A stretch of DNA of 58,092 nucleotides from Gammaproteobacteria bacterium (GTDB lineage Bacteria; Pseudomonadota; Gammaproteobacteria; Steroidobacterales; PWYM01), in NCBI GenBank assembly GCA_003567855.1, contig PWYM01000272.1:1-58092 (forward strand). Direction: 5' to 3'. Below the pieces are notes generated by a model, which saw only the letters and a program-made list of their open reading frames with translations, did no database searches and was not told where the DNA came from. Each line of letters starts with the position of its first letter. Positions within the stretch are counted from its first letter, which is position 1. A program made the translations under genes and the position numbers. Positions 35,565-44,462 of the stretch are shown one piece after another.

Positions 35565-36881
35565 TCACGGAATCGCGATACCGGTCTCGCGCATGCGCGC
35601 AAGCTTGTAGCGCAGCGTGCGCGGGCTGATCCCGAGCCTCGCCGCGGCGTGTTTTCTGCACCCACGCTCCACACGCAGTGCGTCGAGGATCAGCCTGTCC
35701 TCGGTGTCGCGCAGCCGTCCGCCGAGGGGTGCGCCGCTATCGCCCGGAGCCGCGTCACTGGACCACGTCGTCTCACCGCGTGCCGGGATGCCCTGAAGGT
35801 CCTCGAAACCGAGATCCGAGGCCTCGATGGAGGTACCCAGACCCAGCACGATCGCGCGCTGGATCACGTTCTCGAGTTCGCGAACGTTGCCGGGCCAGTC
35901 ATGTTCGGCAAGGCGCCTCTCGGCACAATCGCCGAGCCGCATCGAATCACCGCCGTGACGGGCGAGCAGCGCCCGAGCGAGCGGTGCGATGTCGCCGGGC
36001 CGCTCGCGCAGCGCCGGCACATGCAACGGCAGCACGTTGAGCCGATAATAGAGATCCTCTCGAACGTAGCCGTCGGTCACCGCCTCGCGCAAGTCACGGT
36101 TGCTGGTCGCGAGTACCCGCACGTCCAGGGCGATCCCGCGCCGACCGCCAAGGCGCTCGACCTCCTTCTCCTGGAGCACGCGCAGAATCTTCGCCTGCAG
36201 GCCGATGTCCATCTCGGTGATCTCGTCAAGCAACAGCGTGCCGCCCTGTGCCTGTTCGAATTTGCCGGCACGCGCCTCGGTGGCGCCGGTGTAGGCGCCC
36301 TTCTCGAAACCGAACAGGATCGCTTCGAGCATCTGCTCGGGAATCGCCGCGCAGTTCACCGCCAAGAACGGCCCCTCGCCGCGCGCCGATGCCGCGTGCA
36401 CGAAGCGGGCGTAGCACTCCTTGCCGACGCCCGACTCGCCGGTGATCATCACCGTCGCATCGGATCCGGCGACGCGGTGGGCGAGCTGCAGCGTACGCCG
36501 GCTCACAGGATCATCGACCACCGGCCGGGCCCGGTGTAACCGCCCGGCGACGGCCACGACGTGCGCGGCCGCGGTGCGTTCATCCTCGTCCAGCGGGTAG
36601 AGTTCGGCACCGCGCAGATCGGCGACCGCGGCAGTGTCGCCGCCGACCGCGATCAGCGCACCGGGGGCCGCAGCCCCCAAAGCCCGCAGCGCCGCCACGG
36701 GTTCCCCCGGCAGCAGCCCCGCGTCGACGATCACCGCCGCCGGCTGCGCGGCCCGTGCCGCACCGATCAGTGCTGCCCAGTCCGTGACCGGCGTCGGCAC
36801 CAGGCCGCCGTCGACCAGGGCGCGCGCCAATCCGGTGTCGGCCGACACTGACGGCCAGAGCATGTGCACCTCGGGATGCAT
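35565..36881 (-). CDS. FlrC/FleR-type sigma54 activator with degenerate receiver
   Basis: The 438-residue NtrC-family protein has an AAA+ domain with Walker A GESGVGKE, GAYTGA near residue 195 for sigma54 contact, and GGTLLLDEITEM. A Fis-type helix-turn-helix ends the protein (RKHAAARLGISPRTLRYKLARM). The first ~115 residues fold like a receiver but lack the acidic pair (MLWPSVSAD) and the conserved Lys; an Asp is kept in VIVDAGLLPG. In Pseudomonas and Vibrio the FleS/FlrB kinase gene sits between fleQ/flrA and this gene; here there is none. It should activate mid-class flagellar promoters, probably without normal phosphorylation. Confidence 0.88.
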   Translation of the reverse strand: MHPEVHMLWPSVSADTGLARALVDGGLVPTPVTDWAALIGAARAAQPAAVIVDAGLLPGEPVAALRALGAAAPGALIAVGGDTAAVADLRGAELYPLDEDERTAAAHVVAVAGRLHRARPVVDDPVSRRTLQLAHRVAGSDATVMITGESGVGKECYARFVHAASARGEGPFLAVNCAAIPEQMLEAILFGFEKGAYTGATEARAGKFEQAQGGTLLLDEITEMDIGLQAKILRVLQEKEVERLGGRRGIALDVRVLATSNRDLREAVTDGYVREDLYYRLNVLPLHVPALRERPGDIAPLARALLARHGGDSMRLGDCAERRLAEHDWPGNVRELENVIQRAIVLGLGTSIEASDLGFEDLQGIPARGETTWSSDAAPGDSGAPLGGRLRDTEDRLILDALRVERGCRKHAAARLGISPRTLRYKLARMRETGIAIP

Positions 36882-36897
36882 CGGAAAAGGTCTCTCC

Positions 36898-36914
36898 CGC
36901 CCCGAAGTTCGGGG
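36898..36914 (-). other. Hairpin in the leader of the FlrC-type gene
   Basis: GCCCCGA-AGT-TCGGGGC forms a seven-base stem directly upstream of the GGGAG ribosome-binding site. It could affect translation of the activator. No T-run follows. Confidence 0.4.
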
Positions 36915-36938
36915 CCTGCTTACTCGCAGCAGAGAGAT

Positions 36939-36953
36939 ACAAAAAGCGTGCCG
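36939..36953 (-). promoter_or_regulatory. Possible weak sigma54 promoter of the FlrC-type gene
   Basis: The minus strand reads CGGCAC-GCTTT-TTGT with exact sigma54 spacing but one mismatch in each half, including loss of the -12 C. It lies in an AT-rich part of the 138-base gap after the FleQ-type gene. FleQ/FlrA normally activates this gene through sigma54, which makes the site plausible. Confidence 0.35.
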
Positions 36954-37019
36954 TTATCTATTTTTATTGACTTAACAGCAGCTTGGGAGTACTGACGCTT
37001 CGCTGGCGCCGCTGGCGGG

Positions 37020-38501
37020 TCAAATTTCTGACGCCGCCGTCTCGTCGCGCTGGATGCCGAACTTGCGCATCTTCTCGACCAGCGTCGTGCGCCGCATGCC
37101 GAGCAGCTTCGCCGCTTTGGCGACGACGCCGCCTGTCTCATCCAGCGCCTGGCGGATCATGCTCGACTCCAGTCCCGACAGGTATTCGCGAAGGTCAAGT
37201 CCGTCACCGGGCAGCCGCCAGGCGCCGGCGACAGCCTCCTGCGGCTGCGGCAACGGTGCCGGCGGCAGCTCGTGGAGTTCGTCGTCGCTGGCCAGCGCCC
37301 TGAAGCCCCCGGGCAGCTGCGCAGGACTCACGGTCTCGCCCTGGTGGAGGATGGACAATCGCTCGACCAGGTTCGCCAGTTCGCGCACGTTACCGGGCCA
37401 GTCGTAGCGCTCGAGAACCCGCAGCGTCGCTGGCGACACACGCACCGAACCGCGTCCCTCGGCCTCGAGTCGGCCGACGAGCTCGTTGATCAGCAGCGGC
37501 AGGTCCTCGGCGCGCTCGCGCAACGCCGGTGTCTCGAGCGGGAAGACGTTCAGCCGGTAGTAGAGATCCGATCGGAAGCGCTCATCTTCCACCATCTTCG
37601 GCAGGTCCCGGTGAGTCGCGGCGATGATGCGCACATCGGCTTCGATTGCGCGCGTGCTCCCCAGGCGCTCGAAGCGGCGTTCCTGCAGCACGCGAAGCAG
37701 CTTGACCTGCATCGGCTGAGGCATGTCGCCAATCTCGTCGAGGAACAACGTTCCGCCCTGGGCCATCTCGAACCGGCCCTTGCGGGCGGTCACCGCGCCC
37801 GTGAATGCGCCCTTTTCGTGCCCGAACAACTCGCTCTCGAGCAGTTCGCCAGGTATCGCGCCGCAATTGACCGCGACGAACGGGCCCTCACGACGCGCGG
37901 ACTGCCAGTGGATGTTGCGCGCGATGACTTCCTTGCCGGTGCCCGTCTCGCCTAGCACGAGTACGGTGGCGTCAGTGGGTGCGACCTGCGAGATCATCGT
38001 GCGCAGATCGCGGATCGACTCGCTGCGCCCGATCAGCGCACGAAAGAGTTCCGGGTTGCGATGGACAGGTGTGCCGTCTTCTTCCGACAGGGCGGCCTCG
38101 ACCGCCACGCTGAGCCGTGCCTCAAGCCGGTCGCCGCCAGCCCATCCAAGTCGCGAGACCACCTGGTCGGCATGGCTGCGCGGCAGGCGTGCGACCTGTT
38201 CGTCCAGGTCGAGCGCGACCACCCGCAGATTCGGATCCCACTTCAGAAGCTCATGCAGCGCGCGGCCGGAGCTGTCGGGACATGCCCCGGCGTGGATGAC
38301 CGCGGCGGCAAAACGCGTGCCGGACTCGGCATATTCTTCCCAGGATTCCGGAGTCGCGACGACCACGGGCAGGTCACCGGTCGCCGCGAGCCCGTCGATG
38401 GTATCGGCCAGTCCATTGTCGTCGGCGATCACCAGCAGGCTGCGCTGCCTTTCGTCCTTGTCGGCGGCCTCATTGGCGCTTCGGATCCCTGCTGTCGACA
38501 T
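37020..38501 (-). CDS. fleQ: FleQ/FlrA-type master flagellar activator
   Basis: The 493-residue sigma54 activator has an N-terminal FleQ receiver-like domain, an AAA+ domain (Walker [20 protein letters not shown] near residue 230, [13 protein letters not shown]) and a Fis-type HTH ([24 protein letters not shown]). The [12 protein letters not shown] segment and the ARN motif correspond to the c-di-GMP-binding region of Pseudomonas FleQ, so response to c-di-GMP is likely. The ATG at 38501 has AGGGAA ten bases upstream and is preferred over a TTG at 38522. FlhG, its usual antagonist, is also encoded here. Confidence 0.93.
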   Translation of the reverse strand: MSTAGIRSANEAADKDERQRSLLVIADDNGLADTIDGLAATGDLPVVVATPESWEEYAESGTRFAAAVIHAGACPDSSGRALHELLKWDPNLRVVALDLDEQVARLPRSHADQVVSRLGWAGGDRLEARLSVAVEAALSEEDGTPVHRNPELFRALIGRSESIRDLRTMISQVAPTDATVLVLGETGTGKEVIARNIHWQSARREGPFVAVNCGAIPGELLESELFGHEKGAFTGAVTARKGRFEMAQGGTLFLDEIGDMPQPMQVKLLRVLQERRFERLGSTRAIEADVRIIAATHRDLPKMVEDERFRSDLYYRLNVFPLETPALRERAEDLPLLINELVGRLEAEGRGSVRVSPATLRVLERYDWPGNVRELANLVERLSILHQGETVSPAQLPGGFRALASDDELHELPPAPLPQPQEAVAGAWRLPGDGLDLREYLSGLESSMIRQALDETGGVVAKAAKLLGMRRTTLVEKMRKFGIQRDETAASEI

Positions 38502-38709
38502 GTATGCGCGTTCCCTATACAACGTCGCGACGCCCCCCGGGGGCGCCAGTCACCGCCGCCCCATCACTGGGCGAGAGGCCCGTCGCCTATTTGCGATGGA
38601 TGGATGCTACCACCGCTGTGCTGCCCTGTTGTGCGCTGGATCACGATCAAGCCACCGAATCAGCGCTCCAGCACCGGTACACCCCCAGGCGTCCACGATG
38701 CGGACTGAC
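38502..38709 (-). promoter_or_regulatory. Leader/promoter region of the FleQ-type gene
   Basis: This 208-base gap contains no supported ORF. A GC-rich hairpin (CGCCCCC/GGGGGCG, 38531-38545) lies about 30 bases upstream of the start codon. I see no sigma54 or sigma28 site and no convincing sigma70 pair, although a vegetative promoter is expected for the master regulator. Confidence 0.4.
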
Positions 38710-39270
38710 TCAGTGCTTCTCCCGCTGCCGCGCGACCTGCCGGCGGTGGCGGCGAAACACAAGCTTGTCGAGCTCGCTGCGCATTGCCGTGGTCATTCCA
38801 TGAAAGAATAGTGAAACACGCCATGCACTGGCATCGGGCTCACATGCATCGACCACGCCGAACAACTGCAGCGGGGTCGGGTACAGCCCGCTGAGGTAGA
38901 GATCGACGGCTACCTGGCTGCCCGCTTCGATCGACACCGGCAACTGCAGCTGCATGCCGCGCGAGTTGTAGACCACGGGTAACGCATCGGGCAGCGCCTG
39001 CTGCGCCTCCACCAGCCGTGCAACAAGATTCAGAAGCAGGCCCACGCGCGCCTCGAGACGCTGGAAGTCCTCTCCGTGGCGTTCGTGGTCATCACCATGC
39101 GTCGCCGGCAGCGCGTCCATGGCGACCAGCGCTCGAAGTAGTACCTCGTTGCTGGTGTTGATGCGCTCCAGCCGCGCTTCCGCAGGCCACGCTTCGAGCT
39201 CACGCGCCCCCACCGGCAGCTCGTCCCCGCACGCGATGCGGCCGTCGATATTCAGTACGTCGCCTGGCAC
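38710..39270 (-). CDS. Atypical (tetrameric-type) PilZ-like protein
   Basis: The 186-residue protein starts with GTG at 39270, six bases after GAGAGG. The N-terminal half resembles a beta start followed by long helices ([24 protein letters not shown]). The C-terminal half has a PilZ-like barrel ([14 protein letters not shown]...[11 protein letters not shown]...LFFHGM) and a basic tail ([11 protein letters not shown]). The usual RxxxR...DxSxxG c-di-GMP motif is not in canonical form, as in the XC_6012-type tPilZ family. Location between fliT and fleQ suggests a flagellar or c-di-GMP-linked role; ligand binding is unproven. Confidence 0.75.
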   Translation of the reverse strand: MPGDVLNIDGRIACGDELPVGARELEAWPAEARLERINTSNEVLLRALVAMDALPATHGDDHERHGEDFQRLEARVGLLLNLVARLVEAQQALPDALPVVYNSRGMQLQLPVSIEAGSQVAVDLYLSGLYPTPLQLFGVVDACEPDASAWRVSLFFHGMTTAMRSELDKLVFRRHRRQVARQREKH

Positions 39271-39295
39271 TGTGGTCCTCTCGCGTCCAGGGGCG

Positions 39296-39592
39296 TCAGT
39301 CCGTGCCCGCCAGTGCCCCGGCCGTATAGGCATGGGCCGCGCGCTGGCCGCGACGGTGATGATCGAGCCTGGCCTGCAGCGCATCGCGCGACGACTCCAC
39401 TTTATCCGCGAGGTACAGGCAACGGGCACGAAGCCCTTCGAGCATTGCGCGCGCCTCGACGGATTCGAACTCGGACTGCAGCAGCGACCCGAGACCCTCG
39501 ACGGTGGTCATCGCCGCGTCCCATTCACCGTCGGCGAGCTGACGCTCGAGCATTGCCAACCGCGCGGTGCCGGTGTGCTCCGAGTGGCTCAT
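39296..39592 (-). CDS. fliT: FliT-like flagellar export chaperone
   Basis: The 98-residue helical protein (MSHSEHTGTARLAMLERQLADG...SLLQSEFESVEARAMLEGLRARCLYLADKVE, in blocks) fits FliT by length, helicity and place directly after fliS. FliT is the FliD chaperone. The ATG at 39592 overlaps the fliS stop in ATGA; a longer upstream frame is not supported. Sequence similarity in this family is low. Confidence 0.75.
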   Translation of the reverse strand: MSHSEHTGTARLAMLERQLADGEWDAAMTTVEGLGSLLQSEFESVEARAMLEGLRARCLYLADKVESSRDALQARLDHHRRGQRAAHAYTAGALAGTD

Positions 39593-40026
39593 CCCCGCTG
39601 CACCGCCGCGGCATCCGTACCCGCCTGCCGGAATTCCAGCGGAATCGCGTCCCACGCGTCCTTGATCTCGCCCAGCAGCGTGGACACCTCATCCAGCGGC
39701 TCAGGCTGATTTCGCAGGTTCGCCTCGAGCAGACGGCGATTCATGTAAGCGTAGAGCAGTTCGAGATTCGCCGCGAGTTCGCCGCCCTGCTCCGCATCCA
39801 GACTGATGCGCAGTCCCTCGATGATGTCTATGGCCTTGCCGATGAGCTGACCCTTGCGCGCCGTGTCGCCGCGGCCCATCGCCGCGCGTGCGAGCGCGAT
39901 ACGCGACAGCGCGCCTTCCATCAGCAGCCGGATCAGCTGGTGCGGGTTGGCTTCGTGCACCTCGGAGTGCAATCCCACCTGCTGGTAGGCCTGTGCGGCG
40001 TGTCCGTATCCCCGTGAATTCATCAT
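39589..40026 (-). CDS. fliS: Flagellin export chaperone FliS
   Basis: The 145-residue protein has the FliS core (AYQQVGLHSEVHEANPHQLIRLLMEGALSRIALARAAM, in blocks) and LLYAYMNRRLLEANLRN. It binds the flagellin C-terminus to prevent premature polymerisation. Two adjacent ATGs (40026, 40023) follow GGGAG. It lies 18 bases after fliD. Confidence 0.95.
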   Translation of the reverse strand: MMNSRGYGHAAQAYQQVGLHSEVHEANPHQLIRLLMEGALSRIALARAAMGRGDTARKGQLIGKAIDIIEGLRISLDAEQGGELAANLELLYAYMNRRLLEANLRNQPEPLDEVSTLLGEIKDAWDAIPLEFRQAGTDAAAVQRG

Positions 40027-40044
40027 CCCGTGCTCCCGTTGCGG

Positions 40045-41379
40045 TCAGCGCTTACGGTTGTTGAGGCCCGCGAGCTGCTGGTCGAGAAATTCGCTCGCCG
40101 AACGCAATTCGGCCACGATCGCGTCCATTGCGCTGAACTGCCTGCGGGTACGATCTTCGAATCGCTCCATGCGTGCGTCGAGTTGCTCTTGCTGGCGCTC
40201 GATCGCGCGCAGCTGGTTGCGGATGCTGTCGCTGCGACTCGCGAGCAGCCCGCCGCTCTCCGCAAACCCCCGCACCCGTTCGGTCATGCTGGTACCGAAA
40301 CCGTTGAGCACGCCCATCACGCCCTCCAGATCGGCATCGATGCGCTCTTCAAGCGCCCCGCGGTCGAAGGACAGTGTTCCGTCTGCAGTGGTCCGCACGC
40401 CCAGGTTGACCATGAACCGAGTGGTTCCCTCCGCCATTGCCGAACTGCCAAGCACGCCACTCAGTGAGGAGGCGATCCCCCGCAGCACCGCATCGCCCAT
40501 CATCGGGCCTGCTTCCTGACGCTCGGCGTCGAAGCGGGTCAGCTCGTTGATCGAGGTGATCACCGCGTTGTAGCGCTCGACGAACGACTCTACGCCGTCA
40601 GCGATTGCGTCGCGGTCGAGCCCCACCTCCACGGTGGTAGCCTCGCCGGGCGGCGTGGTGTTTCGAAGATCGAGTGTCAATCCGGGCAGCACGTTGTCGA
40701 GCTGGTTGCTCGCCGACGTCACGGTCAGACCGTTGATCACGACCTCGGCGTCATCCGGGGCCACGGTTTCGGTCATCGCGGCATTGCCGAGCCGCGGGTC
40801 CAGGTCGCCCGCGGCTTCCAGCGATATGCGCTGATCTGCCCCCGTACGCTGCCCGTTCAGCAGCAGCCGGGTTCCGCTCGCATCATTGACGAGCGTGGCC
40901 TGTATACCGAGATCGGCTGCATTGATCGCGTCGCGCACTTCCCTGAGTGTGGCACCCGGCTCGAACTCCAGGGTCGTCGTGGCCCCGTTGCCGAGGCCGA
41001 GTGTCAGGCTGCCGGCGCCGACATCGGCGCCAGGGTCGGTAAAGGCATCACTCGCCAGCGAATGCGCGGCTGCGAGTGCATTCACGGCTACCGTGTAGCG
41101 CCCCGCATCTGCATCGGCCGTGGTCCGCACGCCCAGCGCCTGCTCGTTGCCGACCGAGGCGGTTCGACCTTCCTGTGCGGCTCCGAGACGCGTGGCCTCA
41201 GACTGCAGGTCTTCAAGCGCCGCCCTGATGGACCCGAACCCGGAGAGCTGCACCTCGAGACGTTCCTGATTGCGATCGAGACGCTGCTGTGCCGGTTTAC
41301 GTTCGGCGGCGACGAGCTCGTCGACGAGGTTGGCCAGGTCGAGTCCGGATCCGACTCCAAGGCTACTGATCACCGACAT
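40045..41379 (-). CDS. fliD: Flagellar filament cap protein FliD
   Basis: The 444-residue exported cap protein begins MSVISSLGVGSGLDLANLVDELV, the standard FliD N-terminus. It ends with the coiled coil ESGGLLASRSDSIRNQLRAIERQQEQLDARMERFEDR (blocks) that packs in the cap base. It folds flagellin subunits at the filament tip. AGGGG seven bases before the ATG is a good ribosome-binding site. No flaG gene lies between fliC and fliD, unlike Pseudomonas and Vibrio. Confidence 0.95.
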   Translation of the reverse strand: MSVISSLGVGSGLDLANLVDELVAAERKPAQQRLDRNQERLEVQLSGFGSIRAALEDLQSEATRLGAAQEGRTASVGNEQALGVRTTADADAGRYTVAVNALAAAHSLASDAFTDPGADVGAGSLTLGLGNGATTTLEFEPGATLREVRDAINAADLGIQATLVNDASGTRLLLNGQRTGADQRISLEAAGDLDPRLGNAAMTETVAPDDAEVVINGLTVTSASNQLDNVLPGLTLDLRNTTPPGEATTVEVGLDRDAIADGVESFVERYNAVITSINELTRFDAERQEAGPMMGDAVLRGIASSLSGVLGSSAMAEGTTRFMVNLGVRTTADGTLSFDRGALEERIDADLEGVMGVLNGFGTSMTERVRGFAESGGLLASRSDSIRNQLRAIERQQEQLDARMERFEDRTRRQFSAMDAIVAELRSASEFLDQQLAGLNNRKR

Positions 41380-41501
41380 CGTGCCACCCCTGCGGCTGCT
41401 TCACTTATATCAAGATGGGGTGCCGGCACACGTCCGACACCCCGCCCGTATCCCAGTCCGGGTGAACAGGGTGGACCGACGCTTGGGCCCGGCCCACCCC
41501 G

Positions 41502-41528
41502 CGACCGCCCCCGCATTCGGGGCGGTCG
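41502..41528 (-). terminator. Hairpin downstream of fliC (putative terminator)
   Basis: CGACCGCCCC and GGGGCGGTCG form a 10-bp stem with a seven-base loop 16 bases after the flagellin stop. A second smaller palindrome (TGGGCCCGGCCCA) follows at 41484-41496. There is no T-run, so termination may need Rho or the hairpin may mainly protect the flagellin mRNA. The rest of the 164-base fliC-fliD gap shows no clear sigma28 or sigma54 promoter. Confidence 0.5.
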
Positions 41529-41543
41529 ACCTCACCCGTCTCC

Positions 41544-42731
41544 TTACTGCAGGAGACCCAGCACGCTCTGCGGCACCGCGTTGGCCTGCGAGAGCATCGA
41601 CACGCCTGCCTGCTGCAGGATCTGGGCCCGGGTCAGCTCGGCGGTTTCCGCCGCGAAGTCCGCATCCATGATCCGCGACCGCGAGGCCGAAAGGTTCTCG
41701 GTCGCCGTCGACAGGTTGGCGATGACCGACTCGAAGCGGTTCTGGATCGCGCCGAACTCGCTGCGCAGATCGCTGACCGCGGTCAAGGCGGCATCGACAC
41801 GGAGGATTGCATCATCGGCGTCCGAGGCCGTCTTGACGCTGACCGAGTTCAGGCTGCCATCGAGCTCCGCAGTTCCGGTGAACAACGCGCCGACGACCGC
41901 ACCGCCGCCCCCGAAGGTGATGTCCTCAGAAGCCCGGATCGAGAGCTCCGCTCCGTCAATGGAGACGGTCACGCCCCCGGCCGCAGCGCTGATCGCATCG
42001 GCGAGGTCCTGCAGCGTATCGAACTCACCAGACACCGAGACCGCCGAAGCGTCACCGACCTGGATCGTCAGCGCGTCACCCGACGCGATCGTCAGGGCCT
42101 GCACCGAGACCCCGCCACCCGTGCCGGTCGTCACGTTGACGAACTGACCCTCGGCATTCACGTAGGTGCCCGCAGACGTCTCGTCCAGGGTGAAGTCGGC
42201 GGTGGCCGACGCGATCTGGCCAAGATCACCAGCGCGGGCGCTGGTGTCCAGCGTGACGGAAATCGTCTCGCCGACGTTCGCACCGACCTGGAACGCCGCA
42301 GTGCCGAAGTTGCCGTCGAGGACCTTCTGACCGTTGAACGCCGTCTGGTTGGCGATGCGGTCGATCTCGGCAATGCGCTGCTGGACTTCCTGGTCAAGCG
42401 CCGCACGGTCGCTCTCGCTGTTGGTCGCGTTGCGCGCCTGCACCGCGAGTTCTCGAATGCGCTGCAGGTTGTTCGACACCTCCTGCAGTGCACCCTCGGA
42501 GGTCTGCGACAGCGAGATGCCGTCGTTGGCGTTTCGTACGGCCTGGTTCATGCCGCGAATCTGCGTCGTGAAGCGCTCGGAAATTGCGAGACCAGCCGCA
42601 TCATCCTTGGCGCTGTTGATGCGCAGGCCCGACGACAGCCGCTCCAGAGAGGTCGCGAGCGCGCCCTGGGAGGAGCTGAGGTTGCGCTGAGCGTTCAGCG
42701 ACATCACGTTCGTATTGATCACTTGAGACAC
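41544..42731 (-). CDS. fliC: Flagellin
   Basis: The 395-residue filament protein has the conserved D0/D1 ends: N-terminal SQVINTNVMSLNAQRNLSSSQGAL and LQRIRELAVQARN (the TLR5-recognised segment), and C-terminal LSASRSRIMDADFAAETAELTRAQILQQAG. The central region (about residues 170-290) is variable and Thr/Gly/Ala-rich, including a flagellin-IN-like repeat. It starts with GTG at 42731, eight bases after AAGGAG. A sigma28 promoter lies about 93 bases upstream, and the leader contains a stable hairpin (42767-42785). It is the only flagellin gene in the window. Confidence 0.97.
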   Translation of the reverse strand: MSQVINTNVMSLNAQRNLSSSQGALATSLERLSSGLRINSAKDDAAGLAISERFTTQIRGMNQAVRNANDGISLSQTSEGALQEVSNNLQRIRELAVQARNATNSESDRAALDQEVQQRIAEIDRIANQTAFNGQKVLDGNFGTAAFQVGANVGETISVTLDTSARAGDLGQIASATADFTLDETSAGTYVNAEGQFVNVTTGTGGGVSVQALTIASGDALTIQVGDASAVSVSGEFDTLQDLADAISAAAGGVTVSIDGAELSIRASEDITFGGGGAVVGALFTGTAELDGSLNSVSVKTASDADDAILRVDAALTAVSDLRSEFGAIQNRFESVIANLSTATENLSASRSRIMDADFAAETAELTRAQILQQAGVSMLSQANAVPQSVLGLLQ

Positions 42732-42758
42732 GTCTAAATCTCCTTGAAGAGAGCCCCT

Positions 42759-42785
42759 GGTCCGACCCGCCGCACCGTGCGGCGG
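42759..42785 (-). other. fliC leader hairpin with adjoining GGTCCGACCC motif
   Basis: CCGCCGCAC and GTGCGGCGG are nine-base arms around one base (42767-42785) in the flagellin mRNA leader, which should stabilise the message. The GGTCCGACCC motif (42759-42768) overlaps its edge and is a member of the recurrent GGTCSGACC set. Confidence 0.55.
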
Positions 42786-42823
42786 TTGGTCCCGGCGGCT
42801 GATTGCTACCGCTTCCGAGTGGG

Positions 42824-42850
42824 TTAACGGCGCACGTCAGCCGGACTTGA
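42824..42850 (-). promoter_or_regulatory. sigma28 (FliA) promoter of fliC
   Basis: The minus strand reads TCAAGTCC, 11 bases, GCCGTTAA. Relative to the FliA consensus (TAAA-N15-GCCGATAA) this is 3/4 and 7/8 with exact spacing. The -35 block is identical to that of flgM. It lies between the sulfotransferase stop and the flagellin leader. Confidence 0.85.
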
Positions 42851-42879
42851 GTGCGGATGCGGGATTTGTGACCGGGGTC

Positions 42880-44439
42880 TCATCCGGTGCTCTCATAGCA
42901 GACTCGGGCCGCACGCTCGAGTGCATGCTCGAATCGAGGACGCTGCGCCGCGTAGTACTCGCCGATGCGCCCGAAGCCGGAGTTCACGCGGCTGCGAACG
43001 CTGCTGCTGCCGGCCAGACCCACGATGCCGGGACCCGCGTCTAGACCGTGCTCGTTACCGCAGGCCGGGTCCCAGGCAAGCCCGTGTGCTGCGAGTACCG
43101 ATGTCACTGTCGCGTCCGGATCGGCGACCATCTGCTCGTAACGCACGAGGCTCACGCGGTCCGGAAAAACCTCTGCCCAGTGTGCTGCTATTCGTCGGCT
43201 CACGGTGACCCAGTGCGCGATGGCATCGATGTCCCAGGCGAGGGGTTGTTTCTTCTCGAACCACTTCAGGTAGATCGCAAGCGCACTGTCGACCGGGTCG
43301 CGTTCACACAGCACCAGACGTGTCGCCGGATTCAACAGCATGATCGTGCCGGCGTGCAGCAGGTAACCGGGATGGGTGAGCAGGTAGCTTGCGACGTCGT
43401 GACACACCGGGTCACCCCAGTTCGCATCGAGGCGCTCGGCGAGATGTTCGAAGGCGCCGGCATCGAGCATCCGCAGGGATTCCGGATAGCCCCTGTAGAG
43501 CCCCTTCACACTACGCGCGAGCGTCTCGTGGACCGTGTCGAGTTCCCCATAGCTCACCAGCGATCGATGCGCCTCCAACGGGCCCTCGAGCAGCGACTTG
43601 CCCGAACGGGGAGTGCCGACAATCAGCGTGAGGCCACGCCGCCGGGCACAATGGCCCGACAAGGCATCAATGAAATCGGGCGTAAAGACGTCTGTCATGC
43701 GCCGCGCATGGGCATGAAGCTGCTGACGTGCCGGTACACCGCGGGACCTGTCGACCCCGGCGCGCAGCCGATTGCCGGCTTCAAACGCACGGAAAGCGCT
43801 TTCCGGATCGCCCGCGTCTTCGAGCATCTTGCCGAGTGCAAACTGGAGCTGCGCACGTTCGCGCGCGCCCAGACCGCGCTGTCTGAGCAGTCTCCGGATT
43901 CGGTCGACCTCGGGCGCACCGCGCGGGAAATGGCGGACCTGGCTGTAGCGCTGCCATACGCGCGGCTGTGAAGGATTCCCGCCAAGCAGCGCGGCGAACA
44001 CCTCCGCCGCCTCGGCGGCGCGACCGAGTCCGTTGAGAACGACCGCGTAGTCCTCCAGCGTCTGCTCGCGACTGCCATCCACACGCAGCGATTCTCGTAG
44101 TGCGGCAGCCGCTGCCTCGGGACGTCCGAGCTCGAAAAGCACGCCGCCGAGCATGCTCAGGACCTCCGGGTCATCATGGCCCGCATCACGCGCCGCCGCG
44201 AGATAGCGCAGCGCCGTGTTGTGCAGCCGGGCAGCACTCGCCATCGCCCCCATCAGCTTGAGCGCGCTGATGTTGCGTGGTTCGACACGAAGCACCTCCT
44301 TGCAGAGACGCTCGGCCTCGGCAACGCGTCCGGCACGGCGCGCCTGCTCCGCTGCGCGCAGCCGACCGCTGTTACCCACCCCTCCGCGGGCAGCTGCCGA
44401 TCCCACCGGTGACTGAACGACTGCAGGGCCGTGTCTCAT
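42880..44439 (-). CDS. TPR-sulfotransferase family protein
   Basis: The ~519-residue protein has N-terminal tetratricopeptide-like helices (about residues 25-190: AEAERLCKEVLRVEP, LHNTALRYLAAARDAG, AAAALRESLRVDG). A sulfotransferase-type C-terminal domain contains VGTPRSGKSLLEGPLEAH and a second nucleotide-site region CERDPVDSALAIYLKWF. Family members transfer sulfate from PAPS, usually with PRSGTT; here Thr is Lys, so activity is uncertain. The ATG at 44439 has GGAG at eight bases and is preferred over 44457. Position between flagellin and flgL suggests modification of flagellin or of filament glycans; this is inference. Confidence 0.8.
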   Translation of the reverse strand: MRHGPAVVQSPVGSAAARGGVGNSGRLRAAEQARRAGRVAEAERLCKEVLRVEPRNISALKLMGAMASAARLHNTALRYLAAARDAGHDDPEVLSMLGGVLFELGRPEAAAAALRESLRVDGSREQTLEDYAVVLNGLGRAAEAAEVFAALLGGNPSQPRVWQRYSQVRHFPRGAPEVDRIRRLLRQRGLGARERAQLQFALGKMLEDAGDPESAFRAFEAGNRLRAGVDRSRGVPARQQLHAHARRMTDVFTPDFIDALSGHCARRRGLTLIVGTPRSGKSLLEGPLEAHRSLVSYGELDTVHETLARSVKGLYRGYPESLRMLDAGAFEHLAERLDANWGDPVCHDVASYLLTHPGYLLHAGTIMLLNPATRLVLCERDPVDSALAIYLKWFEKKQPLAWDIDAIAHWVTVSRRIAAHWAEVFPDRVSLVRYEQMVADPDATVTSVLAAHGLAWDPACGNEHGLDAGPGIVGLAGSSSVRSRVNSGFGRIGEYYAAQRPRFEHALERAARVCYESTG

Positions 44440-44462
44440 GACTGTGTCTCCATCCATGTTCC

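Noticed and set aside
41380-41440. TGCCGGCACC-N-TTGATATAAG region upstream of fliD as a sigma54 or sigma28 promoter
   Set aside because: Spacing between the GG and GC elements is wrong for sigma54, and no GCCGATAA-like -10 is present.
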